DNA of 64,000 bases from Nicotiana tabacum (GCF_000715075.1 NC_134096.1:62009854-62073853), one strand, 5' to 3'. Counted from the stretch's first letter, positions 9,386 to 21,857 are shown. Numbers and translations: made by a program. The notes: generated by a model not told the origin, from the letters alone.

Positions 9386-11832
9386 GGATCGGGCAAGTTC
9401 CTGTGGTTCATGGTGTCGTATCGGAGGATCGAGATCAACCCCGACAAAATCAAAGCCATTGAAGACATTACTGTCATGGATAGTGTGAAAGCAGTGCAAA
9501 GGCTAACCGGACGGATAGCTGCCTTGGGCCGATTCATTTCAAGGTCGTCAGTTCGAAGTCACAAATTCTTCTCTCTACTCAAAAAGAAGAACAATTTCAC
9601 CTGGACCCCAGAATGCCAACAAGCACTTGAACAACTGAAGCGGTACCTATCAAGCCCACCATTACTTAACACTCCGAAGGCAGATGAGAAGCATTACTTA
9701 TACTTAGCGGTATCGGAAATCGCGGTAAGTGGTGTCCTAGTTTGAGAAGAGAAATGTACGCAGTTTCCTATTTATTATGTAAGTCGGACCTTAGGAGAAG
9801 CGGAGATTAGATACCCACACTTAGAGAAATTGGCGTTTGCATTGATAAGCGCCTCTAGAAAGTTAAGACCATACTTTCAATATCACCCCGTATGCGTTTT
9901 AATAACTTTCCCACTTCGAAACATTTTGCACAAACCCGAACTATATGGCCGACTGGACAAATGGGTTGTCGAACTCAGTGGGTACGATATTGAATTTCAA
10001 CCTCGAACGGCCATCAAGTCCCAAATTTTAGCAGACTTCGTAACCGATTTCGCACCAACCCTCGCACCCGAAGTTGAAAGGGAACTCTTGTTAAAATCAG
10101 GTGCATCATCGGGGGTTTGGACCCTCTACACAGATGGTGCTTTAAATGTGAAGGGATTCGGGCTTGGCATCGTATTAAAACCTCCCACAGGTGGCATTAT
10201 TAGGTAATCCATCAAAACTACTAGATTAACTAACAATGAGGCCGAGTACGAGGCCATGATTGCAGGTCTCCAGCTAGCTAAGAGCTTGGGAGCAGAAGTC
10301 ATTGAAGCCAAATGTGACTCTTTGCTAGTGGTGAACCAAGTGAACAAAACTTTTGAAGTTCAAGAAGATAGGATGCAAAGATATTTGGACAAACTAGAGG
10401 TAACTCTACACTATTTCAAAGAATGGACCCTACAACATGTGCCTCGAGAACAAAACAGTGAGGCCGACGCACTCGCAAATCTGGGATCGTCGGTCGAAAA
10501 AGATAAGATCGACTCGGGGACTGTCGTTCAACTTTCGAGATCTATAATCGAGGGAGGGAATGCCGAGATAAATTCCACAAGCTTAACCTGGGATTGGAGG
10601 AATAAGTATATTGAATACTTCAAGAACGAAATACTCCCATCGAACTCTAAAGAATTGAGGGTTCTACGAACCAAGGCTACTCTATTCACATTGGTTGAAG
10701 ATGGAACATTGTATAGAAAGACGTTCGACAGACCATTGGCAGTATGCTTGGGACCAGGGGCCACCGATTTTGTTTTACTGGAGGTCCATGAAGGCACCTG
10801 TGGAAATCACTCCGGCGCCAAACCACTAATTCGCAAAATCATCAGAGCAGGATACTACTGGGATAGGATTTAAAAGGACACTAACGAGTTCGTTCGAAAA
10901 TGCGATAAATGTAAAAGGTTTGTACCAATGATCTATCAACCCATAGAGCAGCTTCATTCAGTCATTTCTCCATGGCCATTCATGAAATGGGGAATGGATA
11001 TCGTCGGCCCTCTACCATCGGCCCCAGGTAATGCTAAATTCATTTTGCTTATGACTGACTATTTCTCTAAATAGGTTGAAGCACATACGTTCGAAAAAAG
11101 TAAGAGAGAAAGAGGTTATACATTTCATCTGGGATCACATCGTGTGTAGATTTGTATACCAGCAGAAATAACATGTGACAATGGTAAGCAATTTATCGGC
11201 GGTAAAGTGATATAATTTCTCGAAGATCATAAAATAAAAAGGATAAGGTCAGCACCATCTCATCCTAGTGGTAACGGACATGCCAAATCAACGAACAAGA
11301 TTATCATCCAAAACATAAAGAAAAGATTGAACGAATCAAAAGGAAAATGGAGAGAAATTTTGCCCGAAGTCCTTTGGGCATATCGGACAACATCTAAATC
11401 CAATACATGAGCGACTCCATTTTCCTTAGTGTATGGCTCCGAAGCTTTAATTCCGGTTGAATTCGGGGAACCAAGCGCAAGGTTCCGACATACATCGGAA
11501 GAATCAAACTACGGGGCAATGAATACTAGCCTCGAATTATAGATTAAAAACAAGAAGCGGCACTGGTTCGAATGGCTGCACAAAAACAACGAATCGAAAG
11601 GTACTACAACAGAAGAACCAACCTCCGTCATTTCAAGACCGGGGACTTGGTCCTAAGGAAGGTCACCATCAACACTCGAGATCCTAATGAAGGGAAGCTC
11701 GGCCCAAATTGGAAAGGTCCCTATCAAGTCCTCGATATAGTCGGGAAAGGGTCTTATAAACTTGGAGCAATGGATGGAAAACCATTACCAAACAATTGGA
11801 ACATATTGCTTCTCAAACGATATTATTATTAA
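9386..11832 (+). pseudogene. pol remnant: RT end, RNase H, second RNase H, integrase (family 1, plus)
   Basis: It starts within the last RT block (FLWFMVSYRRIEINPDKIKA), followed by the tether and the first RNase H (FTWTPECQQALEQLKRYL, about 9600-9900). Then comes a second, archaeal-type RNase H (VWTLYTDGALNVKGFG to HVPREQNSEADALANLG, about 10110-10490), the mark of the Tat lineage. The integrase zinc region is at about 10780-10920, with core motifs MDIVGPLP and TCDNGKQF. The third catalytic residue is lost: the GQAEST motif reads GHAKST (Glu to Lys, about 11280). The C-terminal YYNRRTNLRHFKTGDLVLRK region ends at 11832. Several stops and frameshifts occur, for example near 9742, 10206, 10873 and 11072. 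RT catalytic motifs are absent through deletion. Confidence 0.88.
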
Positions 11833-12365
11833 GGTATGCTTTTCTCTTCTCTATCGTCTATATACGTATATTTAACACTAACGCATTGAAGGAATTAGAC
11901 AAAAATCATCAAGACCTCTGGTTTCAAAGCACGCATTGTACTCTTTTCCTCTTAAGTTCAGTTTTTTATCCCAAATGGGTTTTTTCAGCAAGGTTTTTAA
12001 TGAGGCAACAACTATGTGCTACCCGGGGACAAATCAATAGTATCTGAGGCTCCTTCGTAATCAACCTAGAATACTGGGGGCTACCAATCGAATAAATCAA
12101 GTTCGTCACAAGAAAGTTGTTTCATAATCAAATTCATGTCGAATAGGGTCTCGATAGAGAAAAGTGTAAGGGCCAAATGATCAAAACGAACCATGCCCAT
12201 GTAGTTTTGCTCGAACTCTGGCACAAGATACAAACACATGTATAATGACTTATAAAGGAGAACTTCTTCTTTTTTTAGATATCTTACACTTTGAAAAGAT
12301 CTTCATGCTTCATGATTCAAACAGGCTTAAAGGCCAACCACCATCAAAAGGATTTTTGATACAAG
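11833..12365 (+). other. 3' untranslated region of family 1 element
   Basis: Noncoding sequence after pol. It matches the inverted copy at about 17475-18004 almost end to end. It holds the conserved motif at 11964-12010 and then runs into the tandem repeats. Confidence 0.7.
11964..12010 (+). other. Conserved noncoding motif downstream of pol
   Basis: The core reads CCCAAATGGGTTTTTTCAGC then AAGGTTTTTAATGAGGCAAC. The same motif is at 17826-17876 (minus) and, in a different family, at 53556-53602. Conservation between families whose flanking noncoding DNA has diverged suggests a constrained function, which I cannot name. Confidence 0.65.
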
Positions 12366-13216
12366 CGATCATAAAAGGCCTACGGGCTAAGATACTTTGA
12401 GTTCGAGTTCGAAATAATCACTCACTCAATTATTAAAGCATAAGGGCTAACTTACTTTGAATTAGAGCAATCGCTCACTCGGTCATAAAAAGCTTACGAG
12501 CTAAGATACTTTGAGTTTGAGTTCAAAACAATCACTTACTCAATTATTAAAACCTAAGGGCTATCTTACTTCGAGTTCGAGAAATCGTTCACTCGGTCAT
12601 AAAAAGACTACGGGCTAAGATACTTTGAGTTCGAGTTCGAAACAATCACTCACTCAATTATAAAAGCCTAAGGGCTATCTTACTTCGAGTTTGAGCAATC
12701 GCTCACTCGTTCATAAAAAGCCTACGGACTAAGATACTTTGAGTTCGAGTTCGAAACAATCGCTCACTTAATTATTAAAGCCTAAGGGCTATCTTACTTC
12801 GAGTTCAAGCAATCGCTCACTCAGTCATAAAATGCCTACCGGCTAAGATACTTTGAGTTCGAGTGCGAAACAATCACTCACTCAATTATTAAAGCCTAAG
12901 GGCTATCTTATTTCAAGTTCGAGCAATCGCTCACTCGGTCATAAAAAGCCTACGGGCTAAGATACTTTGAATTCGAGTTTGAAACAATCACTCACTCAAT
13001 TATTAAAGACAAAGGGCTATCTTACTTCGAGTTCGAACAATCGCTCACTCGGTCATAAAAAGCCTACGGGCTAAGATACTTTGAGTTCGAGTTCGAAACA
13101 ATCGCTCACTCAATTATTAAAGCCTAAGGGCTATTTTACTTTGAGCTTTATCAATCACTCACTCAACTATTAAAGCCTAAAGTCTCTCTTGCTTCGAGTT
13201 CGAGCAATCATTCACT
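12366..13216 (+). repeat. Tandem repeats of ~114 bp in the 3' region (plus copy)
   Basis: About seven head-to-tail units with a spacing of 113-115 bp, for example GTCATAAAAAG at about 12482, 12596, 12710, 12823, 12937 and 13052. Each unit is a dimer of two related ~57-bp halves, one with GCCTACGGGCTAAGATACTT and one with GCCTAAGGGCTATCTTACTT. The array lies between pol and the extra ORF, a region of Tat elements known to breed tandem repeats. It has no spacers, so it is not CRISPR-like. Confidence 0.92.
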
Positions 13217-13426
13217 CGATACAGATAGTCCCCTCGTTTCACAGGATGAATATGGTAAGAAGCGATATGATTTTCAAGGGCTCGATCGGATTATAAGCTG
13301 ACGTTTTCACTGGGCTCGATCATGATGTCTGTGATAGTTGTCCCGTCAATTTAGTCTTTCAAGGTATTGAATGCATGTCAGATGGTGGATGACCACCGCT
13401 GATACTGAACCTCCACGATATAAACC

Positions 13427-13434
13427 TATAAATA
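13427..13434 (+). promoter_or_regulatory. TATA box of the antisense extra ORF (copy 2)
   Basis: TATAAATA in ACCTATAAATAGCCC, matching copy 1 at 4970-4977. The ATG at 13588 is 154 bp downstream; the leader has about 35 extra bases relative to copy 1. Confidence 0.55.
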
Positions 13435-13587
13435 GCCCTTCCATTTATCATTTACCACTTTTACATCTTCAACCTCCCAAATTTTCTTACTTTTTCTGCC
13501 TCTTTTTCGCCGCTTGTAGAGCCACCTTCGTCAGCGTTTGGCACCATCAACCTTTCATCTTCCTTTGATTTTCTTTTTCTTAAATCA

Positions 13588-16010
13588 ATGGCAAAAACTT
13601 CAAAAATCATACCTCGAAGGAGAAAGCTTCCTCTTCACGGTCGTCCGGCGACAAGGCGCCAGTGGAGCCGCCTCCCCACAAGTATGTTTCTGGCTTGTGT
13701 ACTCTAAAGATCGATTTTAAGGTTGAAAATCCTTCGTCGGTTCCGGGTCGATGTGAGAATGTGTTGATGTACATGTGCTCGATAACAGCGGGCCATCTTG
13801 AGGCTGTGAGGAAAGATTGCAACTGGGGTTCCGAGGTTGTGTTGCAAATTCCCTCTCCCGAAGAGAGCATCATCACTCATATGGAGGGTTTTTAAGTGTT
13901 TATACTTACCCCTTCACGTTGGGTCCCGTCGTCCCAGTGATCAATGATTTTTGCAAAAGATATTAGATCACACTCGGTTCGATTCATCCTTCTCTATGGC
14001 GCATAGTATTCTTACTTCGCTTCATCTTTGAGAAGTCTAGGGGGTTGGATTTTACCCTAAATCACCTCATATGATTGTATCGGCCTCAAATCTTTTGAGA
14101 ACTAATCAGGCTCCATCGTCGGGCAACAAAAGCTTTAACATCGAGCATCGACGAAAACAAGGATTGGGGTTGGATGGGCCTTTATATTCGGGTGAGGCCC
14201 CGTGACCTTATCCTGGAAGAGAAGATGTCGTTCCCCGAGGAATGGAATTTCGACCGTAAGTGATTTTCATATGGTGTTGATTTTTGTATCTTTCTCTGAT
14301 TCAATATGATATCTCCCTCTGATATACAACTGCCCCTTGGATGCCACAAGCGGTACCTGACCTCGAGGATTGGGTTCGGAAGTTAGCCTCGACTTCCTCT
14401 TATGCCGAGCGCGCTTGGCGTGATTTGGCAAAAGGTAGGTTGGAGGACAAGAATCACAGTAAGGGTCACTTCTCATGTTTTTCGAAACGTTATTTATGCT
14501 CCATTCGTTACTGACTACCTTTCATGCAGGCGTAACCAAGGATGTTGTTTTGAGGCCTTCGAGTGGTGAAGAAGGAACCAAGTCCCTGGTCACAAAATCG
14601 GGGAAAGATAAAAAGCGAAAAGCTATCTCTCGGTCAGAGGACCTCAAGCCCAAAACTCAAAGGGTGAGAGGAAGGCAATCGCTCTTTCGACTGACTCGGT
14701 CCAACGACTGAGAAAAGAAGAAGAAGAAGAAGAAGAAGAAGAAGAAGAAGAAGAAGAAGAAGAAGAAGAAGATGCTTTGGCTTTGGTTGTCCGATCCGCG
14801 AAGGCTATTGAGGTTGCCAGACCTTCTGAGCCGATGACGGCTACACCGGTCGGGGTCGGTTACGATACCCCGAGTCTCAATCAGAGCGTCCCACGCAATT
14901 CACTCGGAACCATGATAGTGGGTCATTTGCCTTCTCTTCCGACCTTTTCTGCGGAGGCGTTAAAGGAAGCTCGAGAATTGAAGACCCCCGATATGGGCGG
15001 AGGCTCGAGTGTAGGAGATCCTTTTCAGGATTGCTTTACTGGAGTCGGTGATGCCTTCGATATTAGTGAAGCTTCTCTTCTCCTAGAAGAGGCCCAACGT
15101 TTCATTTCTCGGGTAATGATTTTACTGCGCTTGGTTTCTTCATTTTTTTCTAAACCTGACTTGTGTTTTTTCCCTTCTATGTAGGCCATTAGCAAGTTTT
15201 GAGCCGACCTCAGCCAGTATGAAGTCGAGCTTCATAAGGTCTCGAGGTAGAGAGATGCTTTGCGGCTTCTTTGCGGCCAAAAGGACGAGGTTATAAGGGG
15301 CCTCCAAGCTGATTTGGATGAGGCTCGTAAAGAAGAGGCCGAACTAGATAAGTAGGTGAGCCTCATTCTGTTAATGTATGGGTTCGACCCCCACTGTGGA
15401 AGCTAACCCTTCGTTATCTCAGCTGCAGCAAAAGGTTGAAAAGATCGGGTTTCTTCGGGAAGAAGTCGATCAAATCAAGGCAGAATGTGATCAGGGGAAG
15501 GAGACTATCGACGATCTGGCTGCAAAAAAAGAAACTATCTTGGCCAAATTATCATCGACCGATGTTCAGCTTCGAAGGGTCAAGCAAAAAGGTTCGTCTC
15601 AGGCCAAGAGGATCGAGGAGCTTGAAACAAGGCTTGTTGAGGCCAAGGCGGAGATAAAGTCTTCGAAAGTCATGGCAGACAAGTCTATTGCTGTGTATCG
15701 AGCCGATGGCGAGGCTGCTCAAATGGAGGCAAAAGAGGCAGCGGATACTGCTGACACTCGTGCACATTGGGTTGCCGAACTTGCTAAGTGTCGATCTCAG
15801 AGGGAGACCCTCTAGGAGATACACGCTCAAGGTTTCGATTTTGCTGAAGAGATAAAAAGGGCCAAAGAACTCGAAGCTGATGTTGAAGCCTTGGCTTCTG
15901 ATGGCGACGACGATGATGATGATGATGATGGTAGCAAGAGCGGGCCCGATAATGGGGGGGGGGAGCCCGGTGGAGAAGAGACCGCTCTCGATGATAACTC
16001 AAAAGCTTAG
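13588..16010 (+). pseudogene. Antisense extra ORF (aORF), copy 2
   Basis: A second copy of the 5096-7474 gene, antisense to the minus-oriented element at 13219-24213. ATG 13588 (MAKTSK) and TAG 16010 are conserved, and the same GT-AG junctions can be placed (donor GTAAGT near 14255, acceptor TTTCATGCAG near 14529, donor GTAATG near 15113, acceptor CTATGTAG near 15184). It differs in its damage. A deleted A shifts the frame after MAKTSKIIPR, and one T fewer after GGGTTTTT near 13890 shifts it again. Stops occur near 15202, 15355 and 15815. Positions where copy 1 has stops are sense here, so the two copies decayed independently from a coding ancestor. The coiled coil (about 15420-15830) and the Asp-rich tail (about 15900-15940) are clear. 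Function unknown. Confidence 0.73.
14716..14773 (+). repeat. (GAA)n microsatellite in aORF copy 2
   Basis: About 18-19 GAA triplets, encoding a Glu run. Copy 1 has only about five GAA triplets at the same place (about 6224-6240). Expansion in triplets keeps the frame. Confidence 0.93.
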
Positions 16011-16182
16011 CCCTTAGCTTCTATGTTGCATTTATTCATGTAAACAATCTTTGTATATTTATACTAATATCTTTTTCTATTACTGACTTGCTTATGCTTT
16101 CTTGCCTTGTGAAGATTTTATTCATGCATTGCGAATGTTTTTATAAGGATTTAGACAATTTTATCGAATTCGGCCTTAATAG

Positions 16183-17472
16183 CCTTGATGGCCGAGTGAG
16201 TGTTTGCTCGAACGTGAAATAAAAGTAGCCCATAGGCTTAGTAGTCAAGTGAACGTTTCAAACTAAAATTAAGTAGGTCGTAGGTGTATTGGTCCAGTGG
16301 GTGCTTGATCGAACTCGAAATAAAAGTGGCCCATAGGCTTAGCAGTCGAGTGAATGATTCAAACTCGAACTTAAAGTTTCGTAGCCCGTAGGCTTTTCAT
16401 GATCGAGTGAGTGATTGCTCGAACTCAAAGCACGATAGCCCTTGGGCTTTAATAATTGAGTGAGTGATTGCTCAAACTCGAAGTAAGATAGCCCTTAGGC
16501 TTTAATAATTGAGTGAGCGATTGTTTCGAACTCGAACTCAAAGTATCTTAGCCCGGAGGCTTTTTATGACCGAGTGAGCAATTGTTCAAACTCAAAGTAA
16601 GATAGCCCTTAGGCTTTAATAATTGAGTCAGTGATTGTTTTGAACTTGAACTCAAAGTATCTTAGCCCGTAGGCTTTTTATGACCGAGTGAGCGATTGAA
16701 CTCGAAGTAAGATAGCCCTTAGGCTTTAATAATTGAGTGAGTGATTGTTTTGAACTCGAACTCAAAGTATCTTAGCCCGTAGGCTTTTTATGACCGAGTG
16801 AGCGATTGCTCGAACTTGAAGTAAGATATCCCTTAGGCTTTAATAATTGAGTGAGTGATTGTTTTGAACTCGAACTCAAAGTATCTTAGCCCGGAGGCTT
16901 TTTATGACCGAGTGAGCAATTGTTCAAACTCAAAGTAAGATAGCCCTTAGGCTTTAATAATTGAGTCAGTGATTGTTTTGAACTTGAACTCAAAGTATCT
17001 TAGCCCGTAGGCTTTTTATGACCGAGTGAGCGATTGAACTCGAAGTAAGATAGCCCTTAGGCTTTAATAATTGAGTGAGTGATTGTTTTGAACTCGAACT
17101 CAAAGTATCTTAGCCCGTAGGTTTTTTATGACCGAGTGAGCGATTGCTCGAACTTGAAGTAAGATATCCCTTAGGCTTTAATAATTGAGTGAGTGATTGT
17201 TTTGAACTTGAACTCAAAGTATCTTAGCCCGTAGGCTTTTTATGACCGAGTGGGCGATTGAACTCGAAGTAAGATAGCCCTTAGGCTTTACTAATTGAGT
17301 GAGTGATAGTTTCGAACTCGAACTTAAAGTATCTTAACCCGTATGCTTTTTATGACTGAGTGAGCGATTTCTCGAACTTGAAGTAAGATAGCCCTTAGGC
17401 TTTAATAATTGAGTGAGTGATTGTTTCGAACTCGAACTCAAAGTATCTTAGCACGTAGGCCTTTTATGATCG
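16183..17472 (-). repeat. Tandem repeats of ~114 bp in the 3' region (minus copy), with a 338-bp higher-order unit
   Basis: The same repeat family as 12366-13216 in reverse orientation, with more units. GCCCGGAGGC occurs at 16551 and again at 16889, 338 bp apart. The sequence following the two is essentially identical for more than 200 bp, including a shared shortened unit (CGAGTGAGCGATTGAACTCG). This indicates a recent duplication of a three-unit block. Confidence 0.92.
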
Positions 17473-18004
17473 CTTGTATCAAAAATCCTTTTGATGGTGG
17501 TTGGCCTTTAAGCCTGTTTGAATCATGAAGCAGGAATATCTTTTCAAAGTGTGAGATATCTGAAAAAGAAGAAGCCTCCTTTATAAGTCAGTATACATGT
17601 GTTTGTATCTTGTGCCAGAGTTCGAGCAAAACTAAGTGGGCATGGTTTATTTTGACCATTTGGCCCTTACACGTTTCTCTATCGAGACCCTGTTCGACAT
17701 GAATTTGATTATGAAACAACTTTCTTCTGACGAACTTGATTTATTATAGTGGTAGCCCCCCAGCTTTCTAGGTTGATTACGAAGGAGCCTCAGATACTAT
17801 TGATTTGTCCCCGGGTAGCACATAGTTGTTGTCTCGTTAAAAACCTTACCGGAAAAACCCATTTGGGATAAAAATCCGAACTTAATGGAAAAAGAGTACA
17901 ACGCGTGCTTTGAAACCAGAGGTCTTTATGTTTTTTGTTGAATTCCTGCAATGAGTTAGCGTCGAATATACGTATATGGATGATAGAGAAGAGAAAATCA
18001 TACC
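17473..18004 (-). other. 3' untranslated region of minus family 1 element
   Basis: Reverse-complement counterpart of 11833-12365. It includes the conserved motif at 17826-17876 (CTCGTTAAAAACCTTACCGG on the plus strand). No coding sequence. Confidence 0.7.
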
Positions 18005-21000
18005 TTAACAATAATATCGTTTGAGAAGCGATATGTTCCAATTGTTTGGTAATGCTTTTCCATCCATTGTTCCAAGTTTATAAGACCATTTCCCGACTAT
18101 ACCGATGACTTGATAGGGTCCTTCCCAATTTGGGCTGAGTTTTCCTTCATTAAGATCTCGAGTGTTGACGGTGACCTTCTTTAGGACCAAGTCCCCGGTC
18201 TTGAAATGGCGGAGGTTGGTTCTTCTGTTGTAGTACCTTTCGATTCGTTGTTTTTGTGCAGCCATTCGAACCAGTGCCACTTCTCGTTTTTCATCTAATA
18301 ATTCAAGTCTAGTATTCATTGCCTCGTAGTTCGATTCTTCCGATGTATGTCAGAACCTTGCGCTTGGTTCCCCGACTTCGATCGAAAATAAAGCTTCGGA
18401 GCCATACACTAAGGAAAATGGAGTCGCTCCTGTACTGGATTTAGATGTTGTCCAATATGCCCAAAGGACTTCGGGCAAAATTTCTCTCCACTTTCCTTTA
18501 GCTTCATTCAATCTTTACTTTATATTTTGGATGATAATCTTGTTCGTTGATTCGGCCTGTCCGTTCCCACTAGGATGATATGGTGTTGACAATATCCTTT
18601 TTATTTTATGATCTTCCAGAAATTTTGTCACTTTGTCGCCGATAAATTTCTTACCATTGTCACATGTTATTTCTGCTGGTATACCAAATCTACACACGAT
18701 GTGATCCCAAATGAAATTTGTAACCTCTTTCGCTCTTACTTTTTCGAACGCATGTGCTTCAACCCATTTAGAGAAATAGTCAGTCATAAACAAAATGAAT
18801 TTAGCTTTACCTGGGGTCGATGGTAGAGTGCCGAGGATATCCATTCCCCATTTCATGAATGGCCGTGGAGAAATGACTGAATGAAGCTGCTCTCTGAGTT
18901 GATGGATCATTGGTGCAAACCTTTGGCATTTATCGCATTTTCGAACGAACTCCTTAGTGTCCTTTTCCATGATATCCTAGTAGTATCTTGCTCTGATGAT
19001 TTTTGCAAATTAGTGGTTCGGCGCCGGAGTGGTTTCCACAGGTGCCTTCATGGACCTCCCGTAAAACATAATCGGTTGCCCCTGGTCCCAAGCATATTGC
19101 CAGTAGTCCGTCGAACGTCCTTCTGTACAATGTTCCATCTTCAACCAACGTGAATCGAGCAGCCTTGGTTCGTAGAACCGTCGATTCTTTAGAGTTCGAT
19201 GGGAGTATTCTGTTATTTAAGTATTCAATATACTTATTCCTCCAATCCCACGTTAAGCTTGTGGAATTTATCTCGGCATTCCCTCCCTCGATTATAGATC
19301 TCGAAAGTTGAACGACAGTCCTTCAGTCGATCTTATCTTCTTCGACTGACGACCCCAGATCTGCGAGTGCGTCGGCCTCACTGTTTTGTTCTTGAGGCAC
19401 ATGTTGTAGGGTCAATTCTTTGAAACGGTGTAGAGTTACCTATAGTTTGTCCAAATACCTCCGCATCCTATCTTTTCGAACTTCGAAAGTTTTGTTCACT
19501 TGGTTCACCACTACCAAAGAGTCACATTTGGCTTCAACGACTTCTGTTCCCAAGCTCTTAGCTAGCTCGAGATCTGTAATCATGGCCTCGTACTCGGCCT
19601 CATTGTTAGTTAATCTAGTAGTTTTGATGGATTGCCTAATAATGCCACCTGTGGGATGTTTTAATACGATGCCAAGCCTGGAACCCTTCACATTTGAAGC
19701 ACCATCTGTGTAGAGGGTCCAAACCCCCGACGATGTACCTGATTTTAACAAGAGTTCCCTTTCAACTTCGGGTGCGAGGGTTGGTGAGAAATCGGCTAGG
19801 AAATCTGCTAAAATTTGGGACTTGATGGCCGTTCGAGGTTGATATTCAATATCGTACCCACTGAGTTTGACGGCCCATTTTTTTCAGTCGGCCCGATAAT
19901 TCGGGTTTGTGTAAAATGTTTCGAAGTGGGCAAGTTGTTAAAACGCATACGGGGTGACATTGAAAGTATGGACCTAACTTTCTAGAGGCACTTATCAATG
20001 CAAGCGCCAATTTCTCTAAGTGTGGGTATCTAGTTTCTGCCGCTCCTAAGGTCCGACTTACATAATAAATAGGAAAATGTGTACCTTGCTCTTCTCGAAC
20101 TAGGACACCACTTACTGCGATTTTCGATACCGCAAAGTATAAGTAAAGCTTCTCATCTGCCTTCAGAGTGTGCAGCAATGGTGGGCTCGATAGGTACCGT
20201 TTCAGTTGTTCAAGTTCTTTGTTGGCATTCTGGGGTCCATGTGAAATCATTCTTCTGTTTTAGCAGAGAGAAGAATTTGTGACTTCGATCTGACGACCTT
20301 GAAATGAATCGTCCTAAGGCAGCTATCCGTCCTGTTAGCCTTTGCACTGCTTTCACACTATCGACGACGGTGATGTCTTCGATGGCTTTGATTTTGTCGG
20401 GGTTGATCTCGATCCCTCGATCTGACACCATAAACCCGAGGAACTTATATGATCCAACCTCGAAAGTACATATCTCGGGGTTGAGCTTCATCTTGTATTT
20501 CCTTAAAACTTTGAACGTTTCCTGCAAATAAGTCAAATGGTCCTCTGCGCGCAGGACTTAACTAGCATGTCATCAATGTCGTAGCCCCTGCGTTTTATAG
20601 CCCGAATGGCATTACATTATAGCAATAAGTTCCATACTTAGTGACAAATGAAGTTTTTTCTTGGTCCTCCAGGGTTCATGCTAATTTGATTGTACCCGGA
20701 ATAGGCGTCGAGAAAAGTGAGGATCTCGTGGCCGACTGTGGCATTGATCAAGCGATCGATGCTAGGCAGTGGAAAAGAATCTTTGGGGCATGCTTTGTTT
20801 AGATCTTTATAATCTACACACATGCTAAGTTTGTTCCCCTTTTTTGGTTACTACAACCACATTGGCTAACCATTCGGGATATTTTACTTCCCTAATTAAC
20901 CGTATTTTGAGAAGTTTAGTTACCTCATCTCTTACAAATGTGTGTTTTACCTCGGATTGAGGTCTTCTTTTTTTCCTCACCGGTTTGAACCTAGGGTCCA

Positions 21001-21857
21001 AATTCAGCTGGTGCGTTGTTATCGATGGTGGAATCCCTGTCATGACGAAATCGGACCAAGCAAAACAATCTATGTTATCAATAAGAAATTGAATAAGTTT
21101 TTCCTGAGTTCGTGGGTCAACCCCATTCCCAGGTATAGCTTTCTCTCGGGCAGATGTTCGATTAATATAACCTGCTCTAGTTCTTCAATCGTCGACTTGG
21201 TGGCGTCGGAGTCGTCAAGGATGATGAGAGCTCGAGGTGTCGGAAACCCTTCCTCGTCATCTTCTATTTCCTACTTCACCGATTCGGTCGAGACTGGTTG
21301 CTGTGATTGCTATTTGGTTTCTCGCCTATCTTTTGTGCTTGATATGAGGCTGATAACGTTGGTATCAGTGTTATCTCATAGACCGCAAACATTTTCTTCG
21401 CAGCATGTTGCTCCCCGTATATTGTTTTTACGCCGTCCGACGTAGGAAATTTCATCACTTGGTGTAAAGTCGAAGGCATTGCCCTCATATTGTGGATCCA
21501 TGGTCTTCCGAGTAGGGCATTGTACCTCATATCGCCTTCGATTACATGGAACTTGGTGTTTTGGATGGTCCCACCCACATTTACGGGTAGAATAATTTCT
21601 CTTTTAGTTGTTTCACTGACCATATTGAAGTCGTTTAAGACCCGAGCTACGGGGACGACTTGATTCTATAAACCGAGCTTCTCTACTACCCAAGATCGGA
21701 TGACATTTGCAGGGCTACCTGGATCCACTAAGACACGCTTAACTTGAACTTTATTTAATAGGATATAAATTACCGGAGCGTCATTGTGAGGTTGAGAGAT
21801 ACCCTCGGCTTCTTCAATTCCGAATGATAAAGTGCCCTCGGGTATGTAGCCTCGAGT
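18005..21857 (-). pseudogene. pol of minus-oriented family 1 element (PR-RT-RH-aRNH-INT), broken
   Basis: Read right to left. The protease has the active-site type motif VDPGSPANVI (about 21700-21730) and LLGRPWIHNM. RT starts about 21040 (VKYPEWLANVVVV, FPLPSIDRLI, DAYSGYNQI). A deletion near 20560-20600 removes the stretch before IDDMLVKS, so the YxDD motif is only half kept. RNase H lies at about 19900-20320. The second RNase H (WTLYTDGASNVKG to HVPQEQNSEADALADLG) lies at about 19330-19740. In integrase the zinc part CDKCQRF and all three core residues are visible (MDILG, CDNGKKF, GQAEST; 18515-18970). The C-terminal YYNRRTNLRHFKTGDLVLKK region ends with a stop at 18005. Stops and frameshifts occur near 20640, 20825, 21665 and 18515. 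Confidence 0.88.

Noticed and set aside
12366..13216. CRISPR-like regular array
   Set aside because: Units are contiguous, ~114 bp, with no unique spacers, in a plant retroelement 3' region.
18608..19153. Plus-strand ORFs across the integrase region
   Set aside because: Antisense shadows of the minus-strand pol.
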